The notes under the pieces are model-generated. The model made no database searches, was not told where the DNA came from, and saw only the letters and a list, made by a program, of their open reading frames with translations. Below are positions 8,962 through 17,669 of a stretch of DNA of 64,000 bases, piece after piece (within the stretch, counting starts at the first letter, position 1; each line of letters opens with the position of its first letter). The stretch comes from Roseateles violae (lineage in GTDB: Bacteria; Pseudomonadota; Gammaproteobacteria; Burkholderiales; Burkholderiaceae_C). A program made the translations under genes and the position numbers. The stretch spans positions 62,001 through 126,000 of the forward strand of contig NZ_JAUHHC010000005.1 in the NCBI RefSeq assembly GCF_030410485.1, read 5' to 3'.

Positions 8962-9269
8962 GATTTGCAGGATGACTTGCCCGGAAGGCTGCAGCATTGT
9001 GGCGCGATCTCGTACTGGCGCTGTCGGCCAAGAGCCGACCCTCGCGACCGACAGCTCTGCTGTCATGCGCAGGCCCTCATGGCCGGCCGCTTCTGGGCAC
9101 CTCAACACCTTGTCGTCCTCCTTGAGGCGCTGGTCGTTGAGCAGGTTCACACGGGCGGCCGGGCGCTGAATGGGTGTGTCGTGGGAGTGAGCAGTGAGCC
9201 CTTCCGACACATCAGAGGGGTGAGGCCGCCGCCGATGCTGACGCCTGCGGTTGAGAGACGCTGCACCAA
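8962..9269. other. Noncoding spacer, no gene recognised
   Basis: About 310 bp between convergent genes. It contains an imperfect dyad around GTCGGCCAAGAGCCGACCCTCG and similar GC-rich words, reminiscent of dispersed intergenic repeats in Burkholderiales, but no second full copy was found in the window. The terminator of the minus-strand PEP-CTERM gene begins at its right edge. Confidence 0.45.
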
Positions 9270-9293
9270 CAAAAAGCGGGCCGGAGCCCGCTT
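9270..9293 (-). terminator. Rho-independent terminator of PEP-CTERM gene
   Basis: A perfect 8-bp stem (9274-9281 with 9286-9293) and 4-nt loop, followed on the minus strand by five T residues. It lies 20 bp beyond the stop codon of the PEP-CTERM gene. Confidence 0.85.
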
Positions 9294-9313
9294 CACGCCG
9301 GAGACGGCGCCGA

Positions 9314-9814
9314 TCAGCCGCGGCGGCGGCGCGTCAGCAGAGTGACGAGCCCTAGCCCGGCAAGCATCATGGCGTAGCTTTCTGGCTCGGGCACCAGTGT
9401 GGGCGAGCCTGGTGTGAGCGCGAGATTGCCGGCGTAGCTACCCATGCTGGCGCTGTTGGTGCCAGTCAGAGTCAGTGTGTACACCCCCGGCGACAAGCTA
9501 AAGCCTACGGCGGGCGCGGCCCATACCTCGACAGGATCGCCGAGCACCGAGGTGAAGGCCAGCGAGCCCGGTGTGAGCACGATGCTGGTGAAATCGACAT
9601 CCTGTGTACCGTTGACCGCGGAAGTGATGCTGCCATTGAAGGTCGCAAGCGTTGTCACGGTAAAGGTGAGCGTGTCAACGAAGGCGCCGGCGATGGGCGT
9701 ATTGCCGAAAAATCCGCTGCCTGAGCTGAGATCGATCGCGCCCAGGGAGACAGCAAAACTACCCGCGCTGGCCAGGGCCAAGCTCGAAGCGGCGATGACT
9801 TTTGAGAGTTTCAT
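9314..9814 (-). CDS. Small PEP-CTERM sorting-domain protein (FxDxA-like)
   Basis: A 166-residue exported protein. A signal peptide (MKLSKVIAASSLALASAGSF) is followed by a short beta-rich body with GAFVDTLTF and a C-terminal sorting tag: VPEPESYAMMLAGLGL, a transmembrane stretch, then RRRRG. PEP-CTERM proteins are processed by an exosortase and sent to the surface or extracellular polymer. The F-x-D spacing in GAFVDTL resembles the FxDxA subgroup. AGGCGG precedes ATG 9814; longer frames upstream lack a signal peptide. No exosortase gene is in the window. Confidence 0.9.
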   Translation of the reverse strand: MKLSKVIAASSLALASAGSFAVSLGAIDLSSGSGFFGNTPIAGAFVDTLTFTVTTLATFNGSITSAVNGTQDVDFTSIVLTPGSLAFTSVLGDPVEVWAAPAVGFSLSPGVYTLTLTGTNSASMGSYAGNLALTPGSPTLVPEPESYAMMLAGLGLVTLLTRRRRG

Positions 9815-10074
9815 TGCTTTTCCGCCTTGCTGCGTTTGGTGCATGAGTGGACGACTCCAGCATACGCCCGCGCTTGCTGCGTAGCAACATCCGGCGATGC
9901 AGCGGGCGGTTGAGCGTCCAATTCCGTATCTGGAGGCTGAACGACCGAGGGTCCGACTTTGGGTCGCCATGAGAATTGGAAGTCACGGCCAGGAGCTGAC
10001 CTCGGCGAGCGACTGGTTTGCAGGCAATCGATAGGATGCCGGATCAGCCGGCGCGTTTATCCACGCCCTGAGGC

Positions 10075-11400
10075 TCAGAACATTAGTTGCGCGAGGAACA
10101 GTCCGACGATTACGGCGACGGTTGTTGCGACGAGCCCCGGGATCATGAACGAATGGTTGAGCACGTACCTGCCGATCCTCGTCGTGTTCGACAGGTCGAA
10201 ATTGATCGCGGCGATCAGCGAGCCGTAAGTTGGGATGAAGAAATAGCCGTTGACCGACGGAAACATCGCGATTAGGAACTGCGGCGGGATGCCGAGCGCC
10301 ATGCCCAGCGGCATCAACGCCCGCGTTGTCGCGGCCTGGCTGTATAGCAGCACCGAGGCGAAGAACAGGCCGAAGGCGAAGGTCCAGGGCGCGGCTTCTG
10401 CCCAATGGCCGATCGCCGGCACGACGACGTCCCTATGGGCGGCGATGAAGCTATCGCCCAGCCATGCCAGGCCGAAGATGCCGATCACCGCCACGACGCC
10501 GGCACGCAGCGTCGCCGTCTTCGGGACCGAGTCGACGTCGACCTTGGTGACCAGCAGCATCAGCGCCGCAACCGACATCATCACGATCTCGATCACCGTC
10601 GGCATGCCGAGCGCACTCTTTTCGCCGGGCAAGATGCGCAGCGCCGGGAAGAAACCGAACAGCACGACGAGCGCCACGCCGGCGAGGAAGATGAGGGCTG
10701 AGGTTTTTGCGGCGGGCTTCAGCGGCGGTCGCTGCTCCGGCGGCTCCGCCGGCGGAACGTCGCCGGCCTTCAAGCGCGCTTGGTAGGCCGGGTCACGGAC
10801 GAGATCCTTGCCGACGAACATCGAGACGATGGCGGCGACAACGACGCCCGCAAGCGTCGCCGGCACGCAGATCATCAGGATCTGCGGCAGGCCCCATTGC
10901 GTCAGGCCTTTTTCTGCAAAGAGGCCGATCATCGCGGCCGTAGCCGCGGCGACTGGGCTTGCGGTGATGGCCTGCTGCGAGGCAATCGTGGCAATGGCCA
11001 TCGGCCGCTCGGGCCGTATGCCCGATTGGTGGGCGGTTTCATAGATGACCGGCAGCAGCGGGTAGACGATGTGGCCGGTGCCCGCGAGGAAGGTGAAGCT
11101 CCAGGTGGTCAGCGGCGCCACGATGGTCACATACTTCGGATTGGCCCGGATGACCCTCTCGGCGACCCGCACGAGGAAGTCGATCCCGCCGGCGGCCTCC
11201 ATTACCGACGCGGCCATGATGACGGCGAGGATGATCAACATCACGTCGATCGGCGGCGACGTCGGATTGACGCCGAAAACCACCACCAGCACGAGCAGGC
11301 CCACGGCGCCCCACAGGCCGAGACCCACGCCCGAATGACGCGACCCCATCCAGATGGCTGCCAGCACGACGACGAACTGCAGGAGGATCGAAATCGTCAA
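10075..11400 (-). CDS. Anaerobic C4-dicarboxylate transporter (DcuA/DcuB family)
   Basis: A 441-residue integral membrane carrier with about 10-12 hydrophobic segments, matching the DcuA/DcuB length (433-446). Family-typical stretches include the hydrophobic start, GVNPTSPPIDVMLIILAVI, LAGTGHIVYPLLPVIYE, ATIASQQAITASPVAAAT and NGYFFIPTYGSLIAAI. Dcu carriers exchange or take up fumarate, succinate, malate or aspartate, mostly under anaerobic conditions. The start is TTG 11400, because GGAGAA lies just upstream and no ATG fits the family N-terminus. It diverges from an APC antiporter gene (11648). Confidence 0.92.
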   Translation of the reverse strand: MTISILLQFVVVLAAIWMGSRHSGVGLGLWGAVGLLVLVVVFGVNPTSPPIDVMLIILAVIMAASVMEAAGGIDFLVRVAERVIRANPKYVTIVAPLTTWSFTFLAGTGHIVYPLLPVIYETAHQSGIRPERPMAIATIASQQAITASPVAAATAAMIGLFAEKGLTQWGLPQILMICVPATLAGVVVAAIVSMFVGKDLVRDPAYQARLKAGDVPPAEPPEQRPPLKPAAKTSALIFLAGVALVVLFGFFPALRILPGEKSALGMPTVIEIVMMSVAALMLLVTKVDVDSVPKTATLRAGVVAVIGIFGLAWLGDSFIAAHRDVVVPAIGHWAEAAPWTFAFGLFFASVLLYSQAATTRALMPLGMALGIPPQFLIAMFPSVNGYFFIPTYGSLIAAINFDLSNTTRIGRYVLNHSFMIPGLVATTVAVIVGLFLAQLMF

Positions 11401-11647
11401 GGCGTTCTCCGGTGCGATCGACCGTTGCGGGCTGGCACTTGAACTTCGGCCAATGTCCCGTTCCGCTGATTCGTGCGCCAAGTCTACTGAGCTTGGCGAA
11501 GATTGGATCAACGGGGGGCGCCGACTCACCGACTCGCCCAGCCTCGGGGGCTTGTGCCTGACACCGACTCTCGGCTAAGTTCAGCGCACGGTGAGCCCAT
11601 GCGCTGCGCGAGCCGATGAATCAGTGTCAACATGCACCGACGGCACC

Positions 11648-13075
11648 ATGCCAGAACCTGCCAACAAGCTGAAGCTGCCGGCCCTGACCGCCATCGTCGT
11701 GGGTTCGATGATCGGCGGCGGCATCTTCTCGCTGCCGCAGAACATGGCGGCCAGCGCCGGTGCCGGCGCGGTGCTGATCGGGTGGATCATCACGGCCGTC
11801 GGCATGCTGGCCTTGGCCCTGGTGTTCCAGACCCTGGCCAACCGCCAGCCCCAATTGGACGCCGGCGTGTACGCCTATGCCAAGGCCGGTTTTGGCGACT
11901 ACATGGGCTTTTCCTCGGCCTGGGGATACTGGGTCTCGGCCTTGCTGGGCAATGTCAGCTACTACGTGCTGCTGTTCAGCACGCTGGGCTATTTCTTCCC
12001 GGTGTTCGGCGATGGCAACACGACCTTGGCGGTGATCTGCGCCTCCGTGCTGCTGTGGTGCGTTCACTTCCTGGTCTGGCGCGGCATCAGGGACGCCGCC
12101 TTCATCAATCAGATCACGACGGTAGCCAAGATCATCCCGCTGGCGATCTTCATCGTGATCGTCGCCATGGCCTTCGAGGCGGAGCTGTTCACGGCCGATT
12201 TCTGGGGCCGCGCAAACGTCGAGTTGGGCAGCGTGCTGGATCAGGTGCGCGGCACGATGCTGGTGACCGTATGGGTCTTCGTGGGCATCGAGGGCGCCAG
12301 CGTCTACTCGGCACGCGCCGAGAAACGCGGCGATGTGGGCCGTGCCACCGTGATCGGCTTCCTTGGCGTTCTGTTGCTGCTGGTGCTGGTCAATGTGCTG
12401 TCGCTGGGCATCATGAGCCAGCCCGAACTGGCCGGCTTGAAGAACCCGTCGATGGCTTATGTACTGGAGCATGTGGTCGGCCCTTGGGGCGCGGTGCTGA
12501 TCAGCGTGGGCCTTGCGATCTCGCTGGCCGGCGCCTTGCTGTCCTGGGCGCTGCTGTGCTCCGAGATTCTTTACAGCGCGTCCAAGGACCGCACGATGCC
12601 CGCCTTCCTGCGCAGGGAGAACGCTCACCAGGTGCCGGTCAATGCAATGTGGATGACCAATGCGCTGATCCAGCTGTTCCTGGTGATCACCTTGTTCAGC
12701 AACAGCAGCTATCTGAGCCTGCTGTACCTGGCCACCTCGATGGTCCTGGTGCCCTATTTATGGTCGGCCGCCTACGCCATGCGCCTGGCCTGGCGCGGCG
12801 AGACCTATGAGGGATCTCTCGCTGAGTGCCGCAAGGATCTGATGATCGCAGTGCTGGCCCTGGTCTATGCGATCTGGCTGCTCTACGCCGGCGGCGTGCA
12901 GTACCTGCTGCTGTCCTGTCTGCTCTACGCGCCGGGAGCCATCTTGTTTGCGATAGCCAAGCGCGAGCAGGACCTGCCGGTCTTCACCCGCCTTGAGAAG
13001 CTGATCTTCGCGGTGGTATCGATCTGCGCCGCCGTCGCCGGTTACTGCCTGTACGCCGGCCTTCTCAAGCTCTGA
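11648..13075 (+). CDS. APC amino-acid antiporter (basic amino acid/polyamine, ArcD-like)
   Basis: A 475-residue amino acid-polyamine-organocation transporter with about 12 membrane segments. The first helix region IVVGSMIGGGIFSLPQNMA holds the unwound Gly-rich substrate site, and VFVGIEGASVYSARAEKRGD is the conserved loop of the APA (basic amino acid/polyamine antiporter) group, such as arginine/ornithine antiporters. ATG 11648 was preferred over 11591 because the family N-terminus starts there. No arginine-deiminase genes lie nearby, so an ArcD role is only possible. It diverges from the Dcu carrier, with 247 bp between the starts. Confidence 0.92.
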   Translation: MPEPANKLKLPALTAIVVGSMIGGGIFSLPQNMAASAGAGAVLIGWIITAVGMLALALVFQTLANRQPQLDAGVYAYAKAGFGDYMGFSSAWGYWVSALLGNVSYYVLLFSTLGYFFPVFGDGNTTLAVICASVLLWCVHFLVWRGIRDAAFINQITTVAKIIPLAIFIVIVAMAFEAELFTADFWGRANVELGSVLDQVRGTMLVTVWVFVGIEGASVYSARAEKRGDVGRATVIGFLGVLLLLVLVNVLSLGIMSQPELAGLKNPSMAYVLEHVVGPWGAVLISVGLAISLAGALLSWALLCSEILYSASKDRTMPAFLRRENAHQVPVNAMWMTNALIQLFLVITLFSNSSYLSLLYLATSMVLVPYLWSAAYAMRLAWRGETYEGSLAECRKDLMIAVLALVYAIWLLYAGGVQYLLLSCLLYAPGAILFAIAKREQDLPVFTRLEKLIFAVVSICAAVAGYCLYAGLLKL

Positions 13076-13263
13076 GCGGGCTGAAGCGCCACGGCAAGTT
13101 CCATTCCCGAGAAGCCCTGGGTCGTCCCACTCGAAGGACGGCCGGCACATTCGATGCGATTCGAATTGCCGCAGGGGGCCAACGTCCAAGAGCAGCAAAG
13201 CAAGGATGCGCTGATGCTTCTGCGCCGATATGATTCTCGGACGGCGTGACCAATGGAGACCAA

Positions 13264-14061
13264 ATGCGTGCTCCTGCCCTTTACTTGCGAGTCGCATCGA
13301 CCGTTGCCATTGCGGTGGCCACCGCGTGCGCTGCTCGTGCCCAGGTGAGCAACGACGAGATGAACGCGTCGAACAACCCGCTCTCGCCATCGATCGCGTT
13401 CAACCTTCAGAACTCCTACACCGCGCGCATCTACGGATTGAGCGACGCCGACAGCAATGCGTTTCTGCTGCGCGGCGCGCTGCCGCACAAGCTGTTCGGC
13501 ATGCCGCAATTGCTTCGCCTGACGCTGCCGGTCGTCACCACACCGGACTTGCCACCGGCGGGCCGCCACACCGGCTTGGGTGATCTGAACATCTTCGACA
13601 TCGTGCTGTTCAAGGAGAGCGGCTTCGAGTGGGGCATCGGGCCGCAACTGACGATTCCCACCGCCAGCCGCGACGAACAGGGCACCGGCAAGTGGCAGGC
13701 CGGCCTGGCCACGATGGCCATCGTGCCGCAACGCTGGGGCCTGCTCGGCGGGCTGCTGACCTGGCAGCACTCGTTTGCCGGCGACGACGACCGCCCGACG
13801 CAGAACAATATGCAGCTGCAACCGCTGATCATCTACAACCTGCCGCAAGGCTGGTACCTGCGCAGCACCGCCGTGTGGACATTCGACTTCGCACACAGCA
13901 CGCATGTCATCCCGGTCGGCGCAGGCCTCGGCAAGGTATTCAAGTCCGGTAGGACCACGATCAACGCGTTCGTCGAACCGCAGTGGAGCGTGTCGCACGA
14001 GGGCGATGGGCTGCCGAAGTTCCAGGTGTTCTTTGGACTGAACCTGCAGTTCCCCCTGTAG
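13264..14061 (+). CDS. Putative outer-membrane beta-barrel protein (transporter-like)
   Basis: A 265-residue exported protein with a signal peptide (LYLRVASTVAIAVATACAARA, cleavage near residue 22). The body is rich in alternating hydrophobic/polar strands (WGIGPQLTIPTASR, LGGLLTWQHSFAG, LQPLIIYNLPQGWYL) and ends in NLQFPL. It resembles the MetA-pathway phenol-degradation (putative transporter) barrel family. GGAGA just upstream supports ATG 13264. Two exported DUF1254/DUF1214 proteins follow on the same strand, 40 bp downstream; a shared transport or envelope role is inferred. Confidence 0.82.
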   Translation: MRAPALYLRVASTVAIAVATACAARAQVSNDEMNASNNPLSPSIAFNLQNSYTARIYGLSDADSNAFLLRGALPHKLFGMPQLLRLTLPVVTTPDLPPAGRHTGLGDLNIFDIVLFKESGFEWGIGPQLTIPTASRDEQGTGKWQAGLATMAIVPQRWGLLGGLLTWQHSFAGDDDRPTQNNMQLQPLIIYNLPQGWYLRSTAVWTFDFAHSTHVIPVGAGLGKVFKSGRTTINAFVEPQWSVSHEGDGLPKFQVFFGLNLQFPL

Positions 14062-14101
14062 GCGCGCAGTTGTCAGCATTTATCGCTTCAGGAGCGACAA
14101 C

Positions 14102-15505
14102 ATGATCCGATCCGTTCTTGCCGCGCTTATCGCGGCTTGCATCAGCAGCGCCGCGGCGGCGCAGAAGCCCGCTGACGACAGCGTCCGCCGGGCCATCGAG
14201 CGCCGCGCGGTCGAGGCGGTGGTCTGGGGCGTGCCGGCGGTGAACTTCGAGCTGATGCACGATGCCCTCGTGAAGGCCGGGGGCGCGCCGAACCAGGTCG
14301 TCTACTGGTCGCGCTTGCCGGACTGGAAGAACCAGACGCTGACGCCGAACCCCGATGTGATCTACCTGATGCCGTTCTACGACACGCGCCAGGGGCCGGT
14401 CGTGCTGGAGATTCCGCCGGCCGCTGGCGGCAACTCCATCACCGGCAGCGTGGACGAAGGATGGCAAACGGCCATTGAGGACGTGGGGCCGGCCGGCGTC
14501 GACAAGGGCAAGGGCGGCAAATATCTGATCCTTCCCCCGGACTACAAGGGGACGGTACCGAACGGCTATATCCGCATGCCTTCATCGACCTACAGCGGCT
14601 ACGCGCTGCTGCGCTCGAACATCGGCAGCGGCAGTGACGCCGACATCGCCAAGGCGGTGGCCTACGGGCGCAAGGTCAAGATCTATCCGCTGGCACAGGC
14701 GAGCCGCCCTCCGGCCACGAAGTTCGTCGACGCCTCGGAGGCCGTCTATGACAGCACGATTCCCTACGACCAGCGCTTTTTCGAAACCTTGCACCGCTTC
14801 GTGCAGCGTGAGCCCTGGATCGAGCGAGACCGGGTGATGATCGATCTGTTGAAGTCGATCGGCATCGAGAAGGGCAAGCCCTTCGCGCCGGATACGGATA
14901 CCCAGGCCCTCCTAAAGACAGCGGCCGCCGAAGCGCGCGCCTGGCTCGAAGCGCAGTATGAAGCCGCCTTTGTGCCGCCCTACTTCCCCTCCAGCCGCTG
15001 GGCAATCCCGGTTTCGCCGGAGGTTCTCAAGGGCCTGGGAAGCAATTTTGGCCAGCGCGACTCCTATCCTGTGAGCGGCCGGGGCGTGATGTATATGTTC
15101 GGATTCTTCAGTGCGAAACATCTGGGCCAGGGGCAGTTCTATCTGCTGTCCATCAAGGACAAGGCCGGACAGCCACTCGACGGCGCTCGCAGCTACCGGC
15201 TGACCGTACCGCCGAAAGCGCCCGTCAAGCTCTATTGGTCGGCAACCGCCTATGACCGTGACACGCACGCGTTGATCCGCGATCAGAAGTGGTCCAGCCG
15301 CGCCTCCACGAGCCAGGGCCTGCAGAAGAATGCCGATGGCTCCGTCGACGTGTTCTTCGGAGCGCAGGCACCGGCAGGCAAGGAATCGAACTGGGTGCCG
15401 ACACGTGCAGACGGACGTTTCGAAGTGCTGTTCCGCCTCTATGGACCGGAGCAGCCGCTGTTCGACAAGTCATGGGTTCTCCCGGACATCGAGGAGCTCA
15501 AATGA
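14102..15505 (+). CDS. Exported DUF1254/DUF1214 domain protein, long form
   Basis: A 467-residue protein with a signal peptide (residues 1-20, VLAALIAACISSAAAA). The N-terminal DUF1254 region includes AVVWGVPAVNFELMHDAL and TPNPDVIYLMPFYDT. The C-terminal DUF1214 region includes RGVMYMFGFFSAKHLG, YRLTVPPKAPVKLYWSATAYD and WVPTRADGRFEVLFRLYGPE. The pair of domains is widespread and lacks an established enzymatic activity. The stop codon overlaps the start of the next gene (ATGA), so the two are translationally coupled. Confidence 0.93.
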   Translation: MIRSVLAALIAACISSAAAAQKPADDSVRRAIERRAVEAVVWGVPAVNFELMHDALVKAGGAPNQVVYWSRLPDWKNQTLTPNPDVIYLMPFYDTRQGPVVLEIPPAAGGNSITGSVDEGWQTAIEDVGPAGVDKGKGGKYLILPPDYKGTVPNGYIRMPSSTYSGYALLRSNIGSGSDADIAKAVAYGRKVKIYPLAQASRPPATKFVDASEAVYDSTIPYDQRFFETLHRFVQREPWIERDRVMIDLLKSIGIEKGKPFAPDTDTQALLKTAAAEARAWLEAQYEAAFVPPYFPSSRWAIPVSPEVLKGLGSNFGQRDSYPVSGRGVMYMFGFFSAKHLGQGQFYLLSIKDKAGQPLDGARSYRLTVPPKAPVKLYWSATAYDRDTHALIRDQKWSSRASTSQGLQKNADGSVDVFFGAQAPAGKESNWVPTRADGRFEVLFRLYGPEQPLFDKSWVLPDIEELK

Positions 15506-16518
15506 GCACCAGGCCATTCCTTCTGGCGCTTGCCTTGACCGCGGGGGCAGCCCTGGCGCAAGGCGGCATGCCGATCGTCGTGACGCCCGACAACTTCAGC
15601 CGGGCAGAGACCGATCGCGAGTTCGGCGTGACGGTCAAGTCAGGCGGGTTCGGCAAGTTCCACCACATCCGCGAGTTGCTGCCGATCGAGAAGCAGACCG
15701 TCGTTCGCGGCAACCGCGATACGCTGTACTCGGCCGGCGTGTTCGACCTCGATGCAGGGCCGCTGACGGTCACCTTGCCGGACGCAGGAACCAGGTTCAT
15801 GTCGATGCAGCTGATCGATCAGGACCACTATGTGCCGGCGGTCGTCTACGGTGCCGGCCGTTATACCTACACGCGTCAGCAGGTTGGCACCCGCTACGTG
15901 CTCATCGGCATACGCACGCTGGTCGATCCCGCGGATCCCGCCGACGTCAAGCAGGCCCACGCCCTGCAGGACGCGCTCAGCGCCATACAGCCGAATGTCG
16001 GCAGCTTCGAGACGCCCGACTGGGACGACGCCAGCCGCAAGAAGGTCGGAGAAGCGCTGATCCAGCTGGCGGCGACCATTCCGGATACCCAGCGCATGTT
16101 CGGTGCCCGCGGCAAGGTCGACCCGGTGCGGCATCTGGTCGGCGCGGCGACCGGCTGGGGTGGCAATCCGGAGAATGCGGCGATGTACGTCACCGTCGTG
16201 CCGCCCAAGAACGACGGCCAGACCGTGCATCGGCTCACGGTCAAGGACGTCCCCGTCGACGGCTTCTGGTCGATCAGCGTGTACGACGCCAAGGGCTATT
16301 ACCAGAAGAATCCGCTCAACGCCTACACGGTCAACAACCTGACCGCTCAGAAGGACGCAGACGGCTCGACGACCGTGCAGTTCGGCGGCTGCGACGGAAA
16401 GGTCTCGAACTGCATTCCGATCATGGACGGATGGAACTACTGGGTACGCCTGTACCGGCCACGGCCCGAAATCTTGAGCGGCAAGTGGAGATTCCCGGAG
16501 GCGCAGCCTGCGCACTAG
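15502..16518 (+). CDS. Exported DUF1254/DUF1214 domain protein, short form
   Basis: A 338-residue protein with a signal peptide (MSTRPFLLALALTAGAALAQ). DUF1254-like sequence (FHHIRELLPIEKQTVVRGNR, MSMQLIDQDHYVP) precedes a DUF1214-like end (VDGFWSISVYDAKGYYQKNP, CIPIMDGWNYWVRLYRPRPE). It is a shortened, divergent paralogue of the preceding protein, starting inside its stop codon. Two adjacent but different versions suggest a heteromeric pair or sequential action; the activity is unknown. Confidence 0.92.
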   Translation: MSTRPFLLALALTAGAALAQGGMPIVVTPDNFSRAETDREFGVTVKSGGFGKFHHIRELLPIEKQTVVRGNRDTLYSAGVFDLDAGPLTVTLPDAGTRFMSMQLIDQDHYVPAVVYGAGRYTYTRQQVGTRYVLIGIRTLVDPADPADVKQAHALQDALSAIQPNVGSFETPDWDDASRKKVGEALIQLAATIPDTQRMFGARGKVDPVRHLVGAATGWGGNPENAAMYVTVVPPKNDGQTVHRLTVKDVPVDGFWSISVYDAKGYYQKNPLNAYTVNNLTAQKDADGSTTVQFGGCDGKVSNCIPIMDGWNYWVRLYRPRPEILSGKWRFPEAQPAH

Positions 16519-16836
16519 CAAGCGCGGCGCAAGTGCCAGTCGTCGCCCCGCCTATTAAGGCGGTTCTCACCTTTGAGCAGAAATGATTGCGTCGCCGCAA
16601 AGCTGCCGCTCGTGGCTGTCTGAATCGCCCCGGGTTTAGAGGAAAAAACTCAACATGGCTTCGCCGGACGCTTACGCTCCTGGTTGGTTGCAAGGAGTAG
16701 CGAGACCTGTTTATCCCTTGCAGAAGTTGGTGTGTTCGGTGGGTGTTTGGTCTGGCAAGGGGCCCGATTGGCGCTGATTGACCCGTGTTGGCACAGTTCC
16801 GGACTTCTGGCCGGCTCGTGATCGCGGTATAAAGAC
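16519..16836. other. Noncoding boundary region with possible IS-end remnant
   Basis: About 320 bp between the DUF1254 pair and the tRNA-Thr terminator. It has lower GC than either side, with no gene-like frame. The word TGAATCGCCCCGGGTTTAG at 16621-16639 resembles the terminal style of IS3-group elements in Betaproteobacteria. This is from memory and unverified; no transposase is present. Confidence 0.35.
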
Positions 16837-16878
16837 AAAAGTCCTCACGCGATAAGTGCTTATCACGCAAGGACTTTT
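16837..16878 (-). terminator. Terminator hairpin of tRNA-Thr
   Basis: Two 20-nt arms (16837-16856 and 16859-16878) around a 2-nt centre. The three mismatches all become G-U pairs when read as minus-strand RNA, so the minus transcript can form an uninterrupted stem ending in a U-rich tail (ACUUUUGUCUUU). It lies 45 nt downstream of the tRNA 3' end. Confidence 0.75.
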
Positions 16879-16923
16879 CAAAAACCCGCAGCGTCTGGTC
16901 TCAAGACCTACGGGCTAAATTGC

Positions 16924-16999
16924 TGGTGCCGGCTATCGGATTCGAACTGATGACCTACCGCTTACAAGGCGGTTGCTCTACCAACTGAGCTAAGCCGGC
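16924..16999 (-). tRNA. tRNA-Thr (anticodon UGU)
   Basis: A complete 76-nt cloverleaf including encoded CCA. The acceptor stem GCCGGCT pairs with AGCCGGC, the discriminator is A, the D-arm reads TTAGCTCAGTTGGTAGAGC, and the anticodon stem ACCGC/GCGGT encloses loop CTTGTAA with TGT. The T-arm carries GTTCGAATC. It lies between the sspB gene and the mosaic region to the left, on the same strand as sspB. Confidence 0.97.
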
Positions 17000-17022
17000 G
17001 TCTCGGTGAACGAGAGGCTCGC

Positions 17023-17028
17023 ATTGTA
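17023..17028 (-). promoter_or_regulatory. -10 element of tRNA-Thr promoter
   Basis: TACAAT on the minus strand, 24 nt upstream of the mature tRNA 5' end, giving a transcription start about 17 nt before it. The -35 region is weak (GCAGGG at a 17-nt spacing). Confidence 0.5.
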
Positions 17029-17080
17029 GGGGCAAAGCGAGTCGCCCCTGCCTGCGGCCGAACGGGAAAGAAACTCGCGA

Positions 17081-17656
17081 CTACTTGACGCGCTTCAGCG
17101 CCGGGCGTCCGCCGCCGGACGGGCCGTCGGGCTGGTCGGGCCCCTCGGGCGTCTCGGTCGCCGCGGCGGTCTCGGCCGGTTCCGCCGGGGCACCGGCGTC
17201 GGTGGCGCTGGGGGCCAGGCGCAGGCCGCGCAGCGGGGTCGGCGGACGCGAGGACTCCATCGTGGCGCTGTCCGCAGCGCTGACCACCGGTGCTGCGGCA
17301 CCGAGCGGCTCCGGCGCCGGGAAAGCCATGCCCTGGCCATTCTCGCGCGCATAGATGGCGACGACATGGTCCACCGGCACGATGATCTCGCGCGCGACGC
17401 CGCCGAAGCGGGCCTTGAAGCGGATGAACTCGTTGCCCAGGTCGAGGCTGCTGGTCGCGTCGAAGCCGACGTTCAGCACGATTTCGTTATTGCTGACGTA
17501 CTCCATCGGCACCTGCACGAGTCGGTCGACATGCACGGCGATATACGGCGTGAAGCCGTTGTCGCTGCACCAGTCGTGCAGGGCGCGGATCAGATAGGGG
17601 CGGGTCGAGCTGCTGGGCGGCCCGTTCCGATCCCCGTTTCCTCTGCTTTGATCCAT
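17081..17656 (-). CDS. sspB: ClpXP protease specificity-enhancing factor SspB
   Basis: A 191-residue adaptor that delivers ssrA-tagged proteins to ClpXP. The folded N-terminal substrate-binding domain (about residues 18-125) includes STRPYLIRALHDWCSDNGFT, VQVPMEYVSNNEIVLNV, NEFIRFKARFGGVAREI and VPVDHVVAIYARENGQGM. A long Ala/Pro-rich flexible linker follows, and the C-terminal tail RPALKRVK matches the short ClpX-docking peptide. It lies directly downstream of sspA, 13 bp apart, the standard order in Beta- and Gammaproteobacteria. Confidence 0.97.
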   Translation of the reverse strand: MDQSRGNGDRNGPPSSSTRPYLIRALHDWCSDNGFTPYIAVHVDRLVQVPMEYVSNNEIVLNVGFDATSSLDLGNEFIRFKARFGGVAREIIVPVDHVVAIYARENGQGMAFPAPEPLGAAAPVVSAADSATMESSRPPTPLRGLRLAPSATDAGAPAEPAETAAATETPEGPDQPDGPSGGGRPALKRVK

Positions 17657-17669
17657 ATCGCGGGCCAGC

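Noticed and set aside
11648-13075. Assignment as ArcD of an arginine-deiminase system
   Set aside because: No arcA, arcB or arcC nearby, and several APC groups share the same motifs.
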